Shown piece after piece: positions 1-12,389 of a stretch of 64,000 nucleotides of DNA. The notes beneath the pieces were generated by a model. It worked only from the letters and a program-made list of their open reading frames with translations, searched no databases and was not told the origin of the DNA. Positions within the stretch are counted from its first letter, which is position 1, and each line of letters opens with the position of its first letter. The position numbers and the translations under genes were made by a program. Source of the DNA: Aspidiotus rigidus (lineage: Eukaryota > Arthropoda > Insecta > Hemiptera > Diaspididae); contig JAVHKY010000056.1 in NCBI GenBank assembly GCA_035079385.1, positions 6,207,501-6,271,500 of the forward strand, given 5' to 3'.

Positions 1-314
1 GTAGACCCAGTTACCAAGAACAAGTTTAGTTTATGATGGTATCTTAAGTCATATTATAAGTTTACATAGATACAAAACACGTTTATAATTTGAAATACTG
101 TTGTCATTTTTGTTACTTTCAGGTTGATCGTCGGAAATGCGTAATTTTAACACAGTCATATAACTATTCCTAAAGCGGAAGCAAAAACGCGAAAACTTGA
201 AACATTCAAAAAGTATATATTTTCTTTACATGGCACAAAAAAGCAGCGAATATACAAAACAATAAAATAAAAAAAGCTATGATTGAATGAACTGTACACA
301 TTTTAATGCACAGG
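1..314. other. Region 3' of the peroxidase gene; nothing recognised
   Basis: AT-rich sequence downstream of the last peroxidase exon visible. I see no AATAAA on the minus strand here. It is either 3' UTR or the start of another intron. Confidence 0.3.
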
Positions 315-3300
315 CTATGCAGAGAAAAAATATCTGTACGAGAAGCCGTTGATAAAACTACTCACATCTTCGTACGCCTGAATAGGTCTGTCGATCCATA
401 GACTGAGATCTAATTTGGGTAGCACAGAACTTCTACACGGCACACGTGGATTACTAAAATCAAAACCACAAATGGATGATTATTTTTGCAAATTTATTAA
501 GATCATAATTATCGCCCGATATACCATCATTTTTTTCGCCAAATTTTTGTTCATACTCGTATATACAGTTTTACTAGATTTCTCGCACTCTTGGGACGAG
601 TCAAGAAACAGGCGGATCTTTGTTCTACTCTACTTACATTTCGTGATCGGGTAATACCATAGCATAAATTTGGACGGTATCCAAGAGATCAGTATTGTCA
701 CACAAGATGCGTGATAATTTCACTTTCCTTATTTCTTGTAATTGTTCTGTAAAATGCAATATTATTAAGTATAACTGGAAAATGATTTAGGTAGTATATA
801 TTATGCATCAATTAGTTTCAGTAATCTTGACTAACGTAAAATTTTCTAAATTACTCCAAAGTCTACAGAAAATTTATGTATTTCATTTTAAGCTCTACTC
901 CGGTTCGCCCCAAAAATTATATGTTTCGGACCAATGGGACTTCTTTTAAGATACATTCTCATAACTGTCATTTTATTAGTTTTGCACCAGCCGTACTCAA
1001 ATAAATTTCCTTAAATTTGTACAATCAAAAATATTGATGTACTGAAAATTTATAAATGCCTTCTTAAAAGAGTTAGGCAATTATTCCGACCAACCAGTCA
1101 TCTTACCGGGTGTGAAAGACGATGGCTGATTTGGTAATTCGTACCAAAATCGATCTCCTCGTTTCAAAAGATTCATTTGAGTCGCAATTATACAAGCAAA
1201 GGTCGGTCCGATCATACTTCCGGGTAAGGGATGCTCTGCCACTCCACCTGACCATAAATCGATATCCCAAGGGTGTCTAAAATTAAGCATTATTATAAAA
1301 TGAGTACCGCAAAATCGAGAAAATGATTACTTCCTCATTCATTTCAAAATATTTTAACCAAACTCACTCGTAAATAGACATATATTTGTGAATAGTCGTA
1401 TTCGGCATCACGTCGAACATTTCGATGAATGTGTCAGCCGTTGAGAGACCACAATGCTTCCTGTTGATTAAACATTGATGATTTCTTTCCCTATTTTTTA
1501 TGATCTTAATATCTGTGCCACGAAGCAATAGAAATGAACAAACCTGAAGTACATGTACCCAGGTAAACCAAAGTCTCTACCTCTTTGTATATTAAGTGAA
1601 ACTAAATCTAGGCCAAATCGGTTTCCATTTTTCTTAAAGAGATTATTTGTAACCTACATTGAAAAATGAACGATGAAGCACAAACCACGAGCACTGAAAA
1701 AATACTTTTTTCTTAGAACAACTAGATGAGCTTACTTCTTTAGTAACTGAATCATCCATAGCTTGAGCAACTTGATTGAGTAGTCCCATAAAATACTCGT
1801 CGAGAATTCCAGCTCGGTATAAGTCATATGGACGACGTATCACATCTGAGAGTTTTTTTGATGCTGACCTCAAAAAAGTATTTCAATTATGAATATGAAA
1901 GGAATGCTGTGACCAGGAAGAGAGATTGAGTAACAATGTACGAACCTATAAATTTGTGCACTTTACTCCAACGCTCTATAGAACTGGGTAGGAGAGAGTG
2001 CCCAAAACGATATGCTGCGGCGGAAAACGCGTCCATAATACCGGGATTCATTTCGGAATTGTAACCATCCCAGTAGCCCTAAAAATTTTTAAGAAAAATT
2101 TAGGCAGAGGTCTAAAGTATTGAAAAATGTTCTGGCGTAGCCAAATAAATGAAGACCATGTTTCATGTCATTTATAAGGTAGCATACTAGTTCGTCTTTG
2201 TCATGCTTGCTTTGCTTGATCTGGGAGTAGCACTTTCTTATTCTCCATACGCGAGTAAACCCCCTTCTTGGACTAGTATAAGTCTACTTTAGAATATTTC
2301 AAGCTACTGGCTTTTGGGGGGATGGTCTAGTAAAAGTCTATTTTAGAATATTTCAAGCTGATAGCTTTTGGGGGCATGGTCTAGTATAACAAAAACTGAC
2401 TAGCTCCTTTTATACAGTATACTAGTGTATGCCTGGTTTATACTAGCTACGTTGATATGCACTCTCAGTGTGAAGCTACTATAAAGCTAGTATATAAACT
2501 GGCTGGTGTGAACTGGCGGGATGAACTCGTAGATTTTTGTATCACCGATGGAGTAACGAGGGTGAGGGGGGGGGACTTCTTCGTCTATTATAAGTCTAAT
2601 TTAAGACTAGTAAAATCCTAGTATGAAGCTAGTATAAAGCTATTACAAAGCTAGTATATAAACTGTGAGATTTACCCACATTTACGTGAAACGAACTCTC
2701 GTCTAGATTAGGCAGGTTTAACGACGGATAGCGTTAGTATTGGGGTAGTGTACGAGATAGTAAAAATTCACCGTCGTGCATCCAAACTATCTCCTAGTCT
2801 ATCGACGCGTAGGGAACGTTTTTTCTTCTTCCCCTTCTTGTCCATCCTTATCGATAGTCTATCCTTATCTTTCTCTCTTTCTCCCACTGTCTCGGACCTA
2901 CCACAATCTAAAGCGAAGCGAGTATACGAGTGAGGTTTGGTTCACCGGTGAACTTTTGGGTTAGGTTAAGTTGTTGTTCCACTATCTAAATTTTTTTGTT
3001 TTTCGGTTGTGAAATATACTTCTATTTTTGGGATAGCTGCCTCAATATACTTTCCCTCTTCACTGTATTTCAACTTATCCCCTTCCTCTCCTTGAAAAGT
3101 AAAAATCTAGTTTTTGAGACTTTCCTCGCGATCTCTTCTTTCCCTATTCTACGAATTCAATCGTCACGCATCCTCATAGTACTATTTCTCGCTTGAAATG
3201 GACAATTGATGCGGTAGTCCTTTAGCTGAATTTCGGATCGTACTGAATTTTCAGACCGTGGTACAGTCAACCAGGCTATGTTCTCCTCAAAAGATGTCAC

Positions 3301-6300
3301 AATTCAATATCACACTGCACTCATCCTTCAGAGTCATTTGAAGCAATATCGATCACTTCGACCGTGATATCCAATTAAAATAATAGTTAGGTTTATTCAC
3401 CAAGATGACCAATTTTCGGTACAAATTAGTTAAATTTAAGAGTCTCAGAAAATTGTCTTCGTCTTATTGACAGTCAATTGGTTTATCAAGTTGTAACTCT
3501 ATTGTCATACTGGCCGTAGAAAAATATTTCTTGACTAGGTACATACTCTTTAGTACCCGTACCGTGAACTTAAAGGATTAATGTAATTGTTCATAGTATT
3601 CTATTTCATGATAAACATCCAGCCTGACTTCCATGAAGGTAAGCATACGAATGTTAAATTACCTCTTTTGTAAGTACAAGATCGTACTTCTGCATCACGG
3701 TTTTGCCCAAAATCAATGGTAGAAATTCGCTGAAAGTAATATGTTGTATTTCGGCAATGACAATTCTCCTCGTTTCCTACAAAACCGAACGACGAATAGA
3801 ATGCCGATCAAACTTTATATACACCTAATGCTCAATATTTCGCCATCATATTATTCAGAACATTTATAGTTACTTGATACAGAATTTCGTCGTCCCAATG
3901 GGGATTGATGATGGCGAGCTCGAGAGCGACACGATTATGTTCACGAGCCATAAGAGTATGTATACACGTTAAGACTAGTTGCTCGTTCACTCGAATTTCT
4001 CCTGGATTGAAAAAATACTTGAGTTTTCAATTACACGGAACTATGAATGAGTACGAAATAACAAATGGCTGCATTGTTTGTACCAGCTTGAAAACAAAAT
4101 TGCGACGCGTTCATCCTGAGACATCCTTCATCGGGAACATCAATTTTCATAGGTAGTAAGTCCTTCAAGCCAAGCGACGCAAATATAGCATTCATTTTCA
4201 AGAGACCGCCATGTCCAGTTCGAAGCTGCCTTATAACACAAATGGACAACATGAATAGTAATTTATACTCTACAAATGAATATTACCATTTTTAAGCCGA
4301 ATTTAACGATTGCTCTCGAGTTCAGAAGGGAAAAAATTTGATATAACTAAAAAATAGGAATTTCTACGGAATACACAGGTAATTTTTATTGGGGAATATT
4401 TATTGGTACCTACACTAAGAGAAAGAATTTCCACACCTAACATGTGGAAGATTAAAAATTAAATGTAAAGAGTTGAAATTCAATAATGCACATTTATTAG
4501 GGTTTGTTCTTTTTAATAACTTTGAACATCAAAATATTACTTATTCAACACTATCGGTAGGCCTAATTAAAATAATTGCACTAAATACAAGCACTCCTTT
4601 TCAATTATGTGAGCATTAAAAAATGTGGCGCAATCGCGACCCTAGTTCCAAAACCTCGCAAGTCCAAAAAACCAAAAATTTGTTCTACCAGCCTCAACTG
4701 ATTCAGAACAGTATAGAAAATGAGAAAATGCAAAAATCCCAAAATTGATAGAAATGGACCTACGAGGTTTTGGAACTAGAGTCGCGTAATACATTATAAT
4801 TATGATGACGACGTACGAGATGGAAAATAAAGAAATTTCGGTGATAAATGATGTGTTCGTACACGCAATGTATTTACTCGAGTAAACTTTCTTATCGGCT
4901 TCAAAATTATGACTCGTATGTATCAAAGGAGCAACTTTATGAGTACATTCTAGTGGACGTCAAGCTACTAGTGGGTTTCTTTCAATTGAAATGCATGCTC
5001 TTTACGATTCATTGCAAAAGAAAATAATTTAAAAAAAATCAATTTATTTTACCTAATTTTACAAAGTTTGTAGACCGATTTCGTGATGATGATAGATAGG
5101 TCTCATCACATCATCAGTACAGATTTAACTATGGTGACAGTACTTATTTTCAGCCTAATGTACTACCACAAAATTTGTACTACCACGGGTACTACTTTTG
5201 AAGAATCTGCCAAGAAATGCAGGAATTTCTGTTATCAAGGGAGGACCTTTTGAAGGAAATCTACAGCTCCGGAAAATGATATGTTTAATTTAATTTTTAA
5301 AGTTTGTCATGCATCATTTTTTTCTTCGGTTCCAAATGTAGTGCTTCTCGAAAATAGAATCTGGTCACCGTAACTGAAGCGAAAAAAGCACAAAAATATT
5401 GTGAATTACTTAATTCGAGCAGCGTAAATCATCATTTTTCGCATTATAATCTTTTCACGAGGTTAGGGCTGATGAATTGTAGGTCATTGGGTAGACAGGT
5501 GTTTTCTTAGTAGGTGTGAGCGTGAATTTCAATTTCCTCCAGTTCATCTAATTTGCGGCTCTTACCACATCGATGTAGGAGGGTTATGCAGTCGTCACGA
5601 ACGAGTGTCCAAAGTCGAAAAGATGGTTAGCAAAAGCGCTATTTTTTCCCTCGTCTTTATTACGATTAGTTATTTTGGATTTCCAAACGCTCTCGTGCTC
5701 TCTGATTCTTGCTGCAAACGGCCTGCCGGATTGTCCGATATATTATACAGTATTGCAGTCTCCACAATTTAGTTTATAAACACCACTTTGTTGTAAGACA
5801 GGGGTCGGAGTTTTTAATTTGGATACAGTCCGTAAATTGTAACAGGACTACAAGGGATTTTCACTGGTTTGTAAGATGGGTTCCCGATGAATGGTTGTTT
5901 TACCCCCTTATCTCGGTTCTTTGCTTCTAGCTCAAGGTGCTGCGACTTATCAGTATGTCTGCTGTTTAAAACTACTGTGACGCGGTTGAAAAATTGAGTA
6001 CGCCGTTTGCGTTTTATAATATTATCGATGTTGATATGTAATCCGTTTTGCCGGGCAATATACTTGATGATGTTGACTTCTTTTTTGAAGTTGTTATCAT
6101 TAAGAGACCGTACAGTCAATAACCGGTGAACCATATTGAGGTATGCGGCATTTTTATGTTTGTATGGACACAACGACCATTAATTGATGGTGGAGTCGGT
6201 TGAAGTCGGTTTTCTGGCAGCTGGAGAAAATTCAAGCTTGTACCTCCTACTTCTATGATGAATTGACTACTAGGATGATGTGAATTCAGGGTTTCATGTA

Positions 6301-9300
6301 GAAATTTGAGAGCTCTTGTGTTGCTGCCAGAGTATACACAAAAGATATCGTCGATAACTTATGCCTACTCCAAAAAGTCACACCGTGTATGTAGGGGGAG
6401 TTATACTGTACAGCAGTAGTGGCGAAAGTTTTCAAGACGAGGGCCGGATACGATACAAAAAAAATTGTGGGGACAAAAAAAATGCATTTACAAAATTTTT
6501 ATTTCTTAATTTGACATTAAAAGTAAACTTTCAGTACTTCATCATCAAGTTTCATGTTATTTCGATTTTTTTTTCTTTCTTGTTATGTGCCGGCGGGCCG
6601 TGTAGAATCTTTCCGCGGGCCGTACTTTCGTCACCACTGCTGCATAGGTAAGTTTCCAGCTTATTGATATAAACATCGGATGTTAGAGAGCTTGGTGGGG
6701 CTCCCATAAGCCATAGGCAAGTCATCGTGAAATCTGTAGGTGTGTCCTTGGAAGCTACACACGTTGTCGTTGAGGCATATCTTCAGTAGATCAATAAATT
6801 CAGCAACAGATTCTTGATCTATATTGGAATCTACAAGGATTTGGGTCACTCGTTCAATTGCAGGCGCGATCGGTAGGGCCTATTCAGGTATACTTTGTAG
6901 AAGTAATATCGAAGGAGGAGCCTGACGTTGGTGATAGATGTTTTAGCTCCTGACGCCGTTGGATTAAATCTGCTGTATTTCGGAGTGTGTATTTTGAATA
7001 AAGGAAGATGGTAAGTGCGGACGTTCTCAAGAATCATACATAGATAAGGATAGAAGGGCTGGCATGGAGAAGCGTTGTTGGTAAACCAGGACACTAGATA
7101 TTACGATAATCAGTAAGTAGGATGTGATGGGTCGGATTGGTTGGTCGTCTTTATATGCTTTGATGAGGCCATATATAGATGGGGTATCGCGGGATTCATA
7201 GAACTTTCGATTAGATATCGTTTCGAGCGTTTGGAGATTACATGTTTAGAAAATGTTGTCCAATACGAAAGTCTGGACTTTGGTCACGTAGTTTTGATGT
7301 TCGAGATAACCACTGAATTCCCTTTATCAGCTTTGGTGATAAATAGGTTATGAAGTTTGATTTTGTTCTACAATGCTCGTATGACATGAAGGAAGCGCGT
7401 ATCAGTATTTGGAGCAAGGGTTCGGCTGTCAAGAATAAATCGGAGACCTGAGACATAACAAATCATGATAAAGATGAGGGGAAAAACAGCGCCTCTGCTA
7501 ATCATATTTTCGATTTTCGATACTCGTTCATTCGTGACGACTGCGTAATCCTCCTTCATCGATACGATAAGAGCCGCAAATTAAATAAACTGGAGGAAAT
7601 CGGAATTCACGCTCACGGCGACCACGAAAAACCTGCCTACTCAATGACCTACAATTGTGACTCAATTGTACGCGAAAAATGATAATGATTCACGCCGCTC
7701 GAAGTAATCTACAATATTTTTGTTTTTTTTCTCTTCAGTTATATTTGTACAGATGACGTGATGAGACCTATTATCATCACGAAACCGGTCTACAATCTTT
7801 GTAGAATTACTTTTCAGTAAAATAAATTGATTTTTTTCAACCATTTCCTTTTTAATTTGAGAGGATGCTGAAAATGGAACAAGTTTGTACTGTACCACGT
7901 CATCTGCTTTCGAGAAAGACATAACGGCCAATTGTCTATGTGCGCACAAGTCAAAATAATACCTCACTTTTCTAGTTAGAAAAGTCGGTAAAACGAGATG
8001 CGGGAAAATTTCGAGGCCAAAGAAGTACCAACAAATGAAAACGTAGAAGGCCCGCCGAAGTTGAAAAAGCGTTGCTCCTTATGTAATCTCAAATAATATT
8101 TTTTTATATTATCAAAATTTCAATTGAAGCGCTGCGTGGAAAGGGGGCCTCCGTTTCATAAGAAATACATCAGACGAAGGCCCCTTTTCCACGCAGTGCT
8201 TCATATTTTTAATGCTACCTATTATTATTATACTTTTTATCTCAACTATATCATTTCAATACCTATTATACTTTTTATCTCAATCATATCATTTCAATCA
8301 ACTTCCTAACCCTATTTTTATAATATGTTTTACATTTCTTCAATGTACTTCTCATTTTTAGGTGGGCATTTTATCATTTTCATAATCTATAATTGTTTTC
8401 GAAGGGCGTACCACTTTTTTAATGTTCATCTTTTAAAATAAAGTTATAGATCCATCTTTACAACTTGAAAAGTCTGTTTTTTCAGTGTTCAGTTTATTCA
8501 CACTCATTTTTATTTATTTACGTATAATTTGAAATATAAAAAAATTCAAGTTACATCGCGTTTCTCTAAGAATTTGCATTTCTTCGTGAAAATGAATCCT
8601 GAAAACCTATCTGAATCTTTTAATTTGGTCAAACTATTTGTATTTTGATGAAGTGGTTCGCAGTATAAATGAGCAGAATGGCGCACAATAGATTTGAATT
8701 ACCTAATATTCTATCAGAAATTTTTGTAAAATAAGGTTAGGTACTTCTTTCTCCTTTATAGAATGAGTTTGGCCAAAATTGAGCCTTTCGCCTACTTCTG
8801 TACATCTCTCTCAATTAAAAAAGCGCGAAGTTTTGTACCTGGCTAATGTGTCCGTAACACCATACACCGTATTCGCATCGATAACTCCAGTGAGCGTATT
8901 GAAAGGAGTTCTAGATCCTGAAACATCGGTATAAATAAACTCGCTCTTCGTAATCCTATATAAACCAATTTGTAATAAATGATAGAAAGCGTAGTATACT
9001 CGTATTTTTCCACAGTTCACGAGCATCTGACCTTACATCCAATATAGAATAAGACTCACCTAATCGACAATTAGGTTGCACAGCCGGAAACGCTCTGACA
9101 AAGTCCTGACACCTCACATTATGTTTTCCGTAAAAATAATCATCTTCTGAAATTTCGATCTCCATACAATATGGATTTTTGAGAAGTTCGGGTCGATTAC
9201 AACATTCTTCTGGCTCGTTACGATTTCGAAAATCTGCAAAATAAAGAACTCAGAACGAATTCTTCAATTGTTCTAAAAAATTAACGGGGCGAATAAGAAA

Positions 9301-12300
9301 AATGAATACTGTTTTAAGTAAATAGTACCCAAGTGCGAGTAGGTACCTACACATATAACTATTTAACGGATTTCCACGCACATTGGTGTATTAAATACTC
9401 CAATCTTTGGTAAAGCACAAATTTTATGATTCGAAATTTCCTTTCGATAGAGATTTATCAAATCGGGGGGTACGTTCACCAAAATTCAGGGTAACGATCA
9501 TGATGCTTTTGACTCAATTCATTCTGGGGTTGAAAAAATTTACGACTTGAACTTGTATGATAAAGGCAAGCCCGAGATAACCATCTATAAAAGCCGGGGC
9601 ATCTGTGAAGAATTTTCGATTGTAAAATAGATGCAAAAGTAATAACCTACGTTCTAAATAGGTGTAATTCCCTTATAAATCCCTTTTGATACGGCGAGAG
9701 GAACTCCCTTGCACCGAAGACCAACCAAAGAATCATTTTGCTATTATGCTCCAATTTTTAGGTTCTTTCAGCTGTCCTATAACACATCAGTTTTTCCCTA
9801 TACATAGGAATAAATATACAAACCAATGGGTGTTGCCATAAGAGTGAAATCGTGATCCATAAATTGACCCCAAGCAACAGTCATCATGGTACCAGCGTGA
9901 TCATGGTATCCTTCATCGGTATGCACAGTTCGCGAAACAATACGAGCACTTGGAAGCTCGTGACCTGTAACGCTGATTCTGGGCATAGAAATGTGATCAG
10001 CAAACTGAGGCGGCAAGAGTCTACAAAAATCGTGCGAATACTAGAATACAACGGTTGTTTCGTTCTCTTTTGCGCACCAAGAAAATTAAATAAAATCGAT
10101 AGATTACCTTGAATAATACTACCTATTCAATTTGTATTTTTCCTTTAAATTCCGAACAATATAAATCTTCCACAGAACTCTACGATCAACAACAGTATCT
10201 AAATTTCTGACTTTCTTTCCCAAAGATCTCGCAAAAACCAATAGTATTACAGTTGACTCCTCTTATTAGCATCCCTCTTAAAAGAATGATCCGTATAGTT
10301 GAATTGAATTTGGCTGTAACGGAAGGCTTACATCCTTAACCATGTGAAATTCACCGCTTATTGTATTACAAGCCCGTTCAATTGAATTGAGATTTCCTGT
10401 CATGAAAGTTGACTGTCCGACTGGTTTAGTACAAAAATGAACACGCGTGAATGATACGATAACATCGTTATGAAATGCACAAGAGAAATTCTGCACATTT
10501 TGGATGACCTGTCGGATAAAGGAGAAAACAATGACCTCACTTCAAATAACTTAGCTAAGAAAACTTCGCTTTTAGAAGCGGTGATCTTCTCAAACAAGAT
10601 TGGCAATGCGTCACTGAACCAACAATCCGCAATTGTTTTCGCAGAGGAGGGTTTGAAACTGAATTGACGACGACTTAGAGATTGTTACAATACCTACCCC
10701 CAGATGACATCGACAAGAACGAGTATAAAGAGTGGCTCTAAATTGACGACAACGTTCCCACACCAAAAATGCAGACTGAAGATGACATTTTAGTGGTAAT
10801 AAGTAGCAGGGAAGAAGCAGGAGAAGAAGATGAATATAGTGTTGACGAACCCATTCCCCTCCCTGTAACGTCGGATGATTTTCAGTATAGTTATATTTAC
10901 GTTGAGAATCGACTCACGGAAAAAAATTCAACTTAAGTCAAAGTAGATCAACGTATTATATTGCAATCTTATTCATTTTGATTCAATAAATCGAGAAAAA
11001 GGTATATAGTTTTTTTTTTCAACTTTTTTCGCATACACAAGAATTGTTTCGGTCAATTGAACAACATTGACCTGGTTCCAACTCAATTCTAGTAAGCGGA
11101 ATTTATTGTACTTAATTCTTATCTCTCTGGCAAGACTCCGGAAAAACAGAATCAAGATAAAGTAGATACTAATATCTAATGAATAAATTACCTCGTGAAA
11201 GGAGTATTAGTAGCGCCCCACGTAGGATGATCCACATTATTACACAAACCATCTTGCCTTCGATATCGACCAGCTCTGCACGATATTGAAGATAAAAAGA
11301 CAGGGCATATGTCTCCGATAGCGGTTTTCATTGTATCAATCTGCGGTAAGCCCAATTCAATATCTTCTAAATTTAGATTGTATCTGCAGAAATGTAAAAA
11401 ATGGAATAAGCCCAATATTTACTTTCTTGTCTAGTCATCCTACTAACCGTGGTCGAATGGTTATCATAGAAGTTTATGATGCTAGTACATCAACAACGGG
11501 GGGGGGGGGGGGGGGGCGGGAGAAGAAATTAATGAACGAGTCTGGTTTTTGCACGAATGAAGAATTGAAAACAAAAAGAAGGCAAATTTTCTAGTTCACG
11601 GCTGACTGATTGGACTTCTACTACGGTCGTATATCATTGTTTTACTACTTTATTGGGTGAGTTACATGAAAACGGTAATGTATAACGTGTAGCACTTACT
11701 CTTTTTTCAACTGTTGCGCAACGTCGAGCAGCAGCTGACCAACAACGGCCACTTCCTCCGGCTTCCAGTCATCCTCCACAACAGGAATATCTGTAAAAAA
11801 ATCTTTCGAGTTATTATCGCGTTCGCAAAATTGCACCGGGTCGTGAAGTCGTTAAATTATTTTCTTTCCCCCGCGATGGGAGGTCACATATTGTACTGGA
11901 AGTTTTTTTTTTTTTCTTTTTTTCTTATACGTACATTCACAGAGAATGAAAATTTCTAAATCTCTCAAACTGACGAATTGTACAGTATTATGCGAATTTA
12001 AACTACAAACACGAATCTGCGATTACGAATAATGTTGTATGGATCACAATACTTGCCAATTCTTTGTCGAGCGTCCGCATAGGCTTGATTGATGGCTTCA
12101 TACGTGATACAATTGACAGGTGTAGCCAACTCGCTGAAATTGAAACGCGAACAATGGAATTTAAAGAGATTGATGAGCGATTCATGCGAATATCGTCAAA
12201 ATTTCTTCACGGATATGATAAAGTAAACACAATTTTTTCTTACTTCAGTAACGGATCGGTCACGTAGTGACTGGGATTTGGTAATATTAGGGCGCAATCT

Positions 12301-12389
12301 GTGTAGTCCAGCTCCAGTGGAGTATACTGAATTCCAAAAATCTGACCACACAACAGCGCTAAAGTAACGGTGCCCAAAAATAAATGCAT
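315..12389 (-). CDS. Secreted animal haem peroxidase (peroxinectin/chorion-peroxidase type), 17 coding exons
   Basis: Haem-dependent peroxidase of the animal (MPO-like) superfamily, predicted secreted. Coding exons in transcript order: 12389-12244, 12133-12057, 11790-11700, 11383-11192, 10020-9824, 9233-9060, 8917-8839, 4229-4084, 4001-3874, 3776-3663, 2078-1946, 1863-1736, 1653-1544, 1460-1368, 1276-1107, 746-638, 453-315. Together they give 2226 nt, 741 residues, with every junction in frame. Residues 1-20 are a hydrophobic signal peptide. WGQFMDHDFT (219-228) holds the haem-ester Asp224, distal His225 and calcium-binding Asp226. Arg371 and Glu374 match the catalytic Arg and haem-ester Glu of MPO. 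YRFGHSLL supplies proximal His475. The usual RGRDHG reads RGRDFG (Phe563). Intron 2 must use a GC donor (GCAAGT at 12056-12051) to stay in frame. The 3' end is uncertain: GTGAGT at 365-360 is a good donor, so a further exon may lie outside the window; the in-frame TAG is at 317-315. A CAG just before the ATG suggests a non-coding first exon. Confidence 0.93.
2240..2670. repeat. CTAGTATA-rich repeat field with a 54-bp tandem duplication (peroxidase intron 10)
   Basis: The words CTAGTATA, TAAAGCTAGT and TACTAGT recur densely. A segment from about 2281 (AGTCTACTTTAGAATATTTC onward) is repeated from about 2335, a 54-bp tandem duplication that includes a GGCTTTTGGGGG-type core. The same vocabulary fills 19345-20350, so this is a dispersed low-complexity family. 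Confidence 0.7.
5555..7560 (-). pseudogene. Penelope-like retroelement relic (RT plus GIY-YIG endonuclease) in peroxidase intron 7
   Basis: Frameshifted remains of a Penelope-like polyprotein, antisense to the window and co-oriented with the host gene. Recognisable blocks run in the correct order on the minus strand: ITKADKGNSVVISNIKT (about 7345-7290), YGLIKAYKDDQ-IRPITSY (about 7175-7115), the RT block FQGHTYRFHDDLPMAYGSP (about 6765-6705), the catalytic VIDDIFCVYSG (about 6355-6325), a thumb/linker stretch (6173-5990), and a GIY-YIG block reading GVYKLNCGDC then YIGQSGR, with a stop between (5790-5720). A KSAFA.HL..GHS-like tail follows (to about 5590). Multiple stops and frameshifts make it inactive. 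A 232-bp insertion at 6411-6642 interrupts the RT between two catalytic blocks. Confidence 0.85.
6411..6642. mobile_element. Short inverted-repeat insertion inside the Penelope relic
   Basis: The left end CAGCAGTAGTGGCGAAAG and the right end, read on the other strand as CAGCAGTGGTGACGAAAG, are near-identical terminal inverted repeats. The segment sits between RT blocks that should be about 110 nt apart in a Penelope element but are about 340 nt apart here, which fits a 232-bp insertion. The TIR style is hAT-like, but flanking octamers (ATACTGTA, CATAGGTA) do not match, so the superfamily is unproven. Confidence 0.55.
8126..8202. repeat. 29-bp-arm hairpin with TATTTCTTATG loop
   Basis: Arms 8126-8154 and 8174-8202 pair at 26 of 29 positions (GAAGCGCTGCGTGG against CCACGCAGTGCTTC). 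The 19-nt loop contains CATAAGAAATACAT at 8157-8170, the same word found in the loop or core of otherwise different foldback elements in this window. Confidence 0.85.
10690..10885 (+). pseudogene. Tigger/pogo-like transposase C-terminal fragment (peroxidase intron 4)
   Basis: One plus-strand frame reads DDIDKNEYKEWL, stop, IDDNVPTPKMQTEDDILVV and then an acidic EEAGEEDEYSVDEPIPLPV stretch. A WL.IDD.VPT..(L/M)T.EDI block followed by an acid-rich tail is typical of the C-terminus of Tigger/jerky-type pogo transposases. The catalytic DDE core is absent and there is an in-frame stop, so this is a fragment antisense to the host gene. Confidence 0.5.
11498..11520. repeat. Poly-G tract in peroxidase intron 3
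   Basis: An almost uninterrupted run of about 18 G residues, ending GCGGG, in AT-rich intronic DNA. Shorter G runs occur near 19219 and 44871. Confidence 0.9.

Noticed and set aside
360..365. GTGAGT as a definite splice donor ending exon 17
   Set aside because: It is a good match, but the downstream exon would be outside the window and the frame also ends normally at 315; I left both options open.
6361..6651. 96-codon plus ORF
   Set aside because: It spans the inverted-repeat insertion and antisense Penelope RT sequence, so it is a chance frame.
8126..8202. MicroRNA precursor
   Set aside because: The stem would fit in size, but the shared loop and variable stems across many repeats fit foldback DNA better than a miRNA gene.
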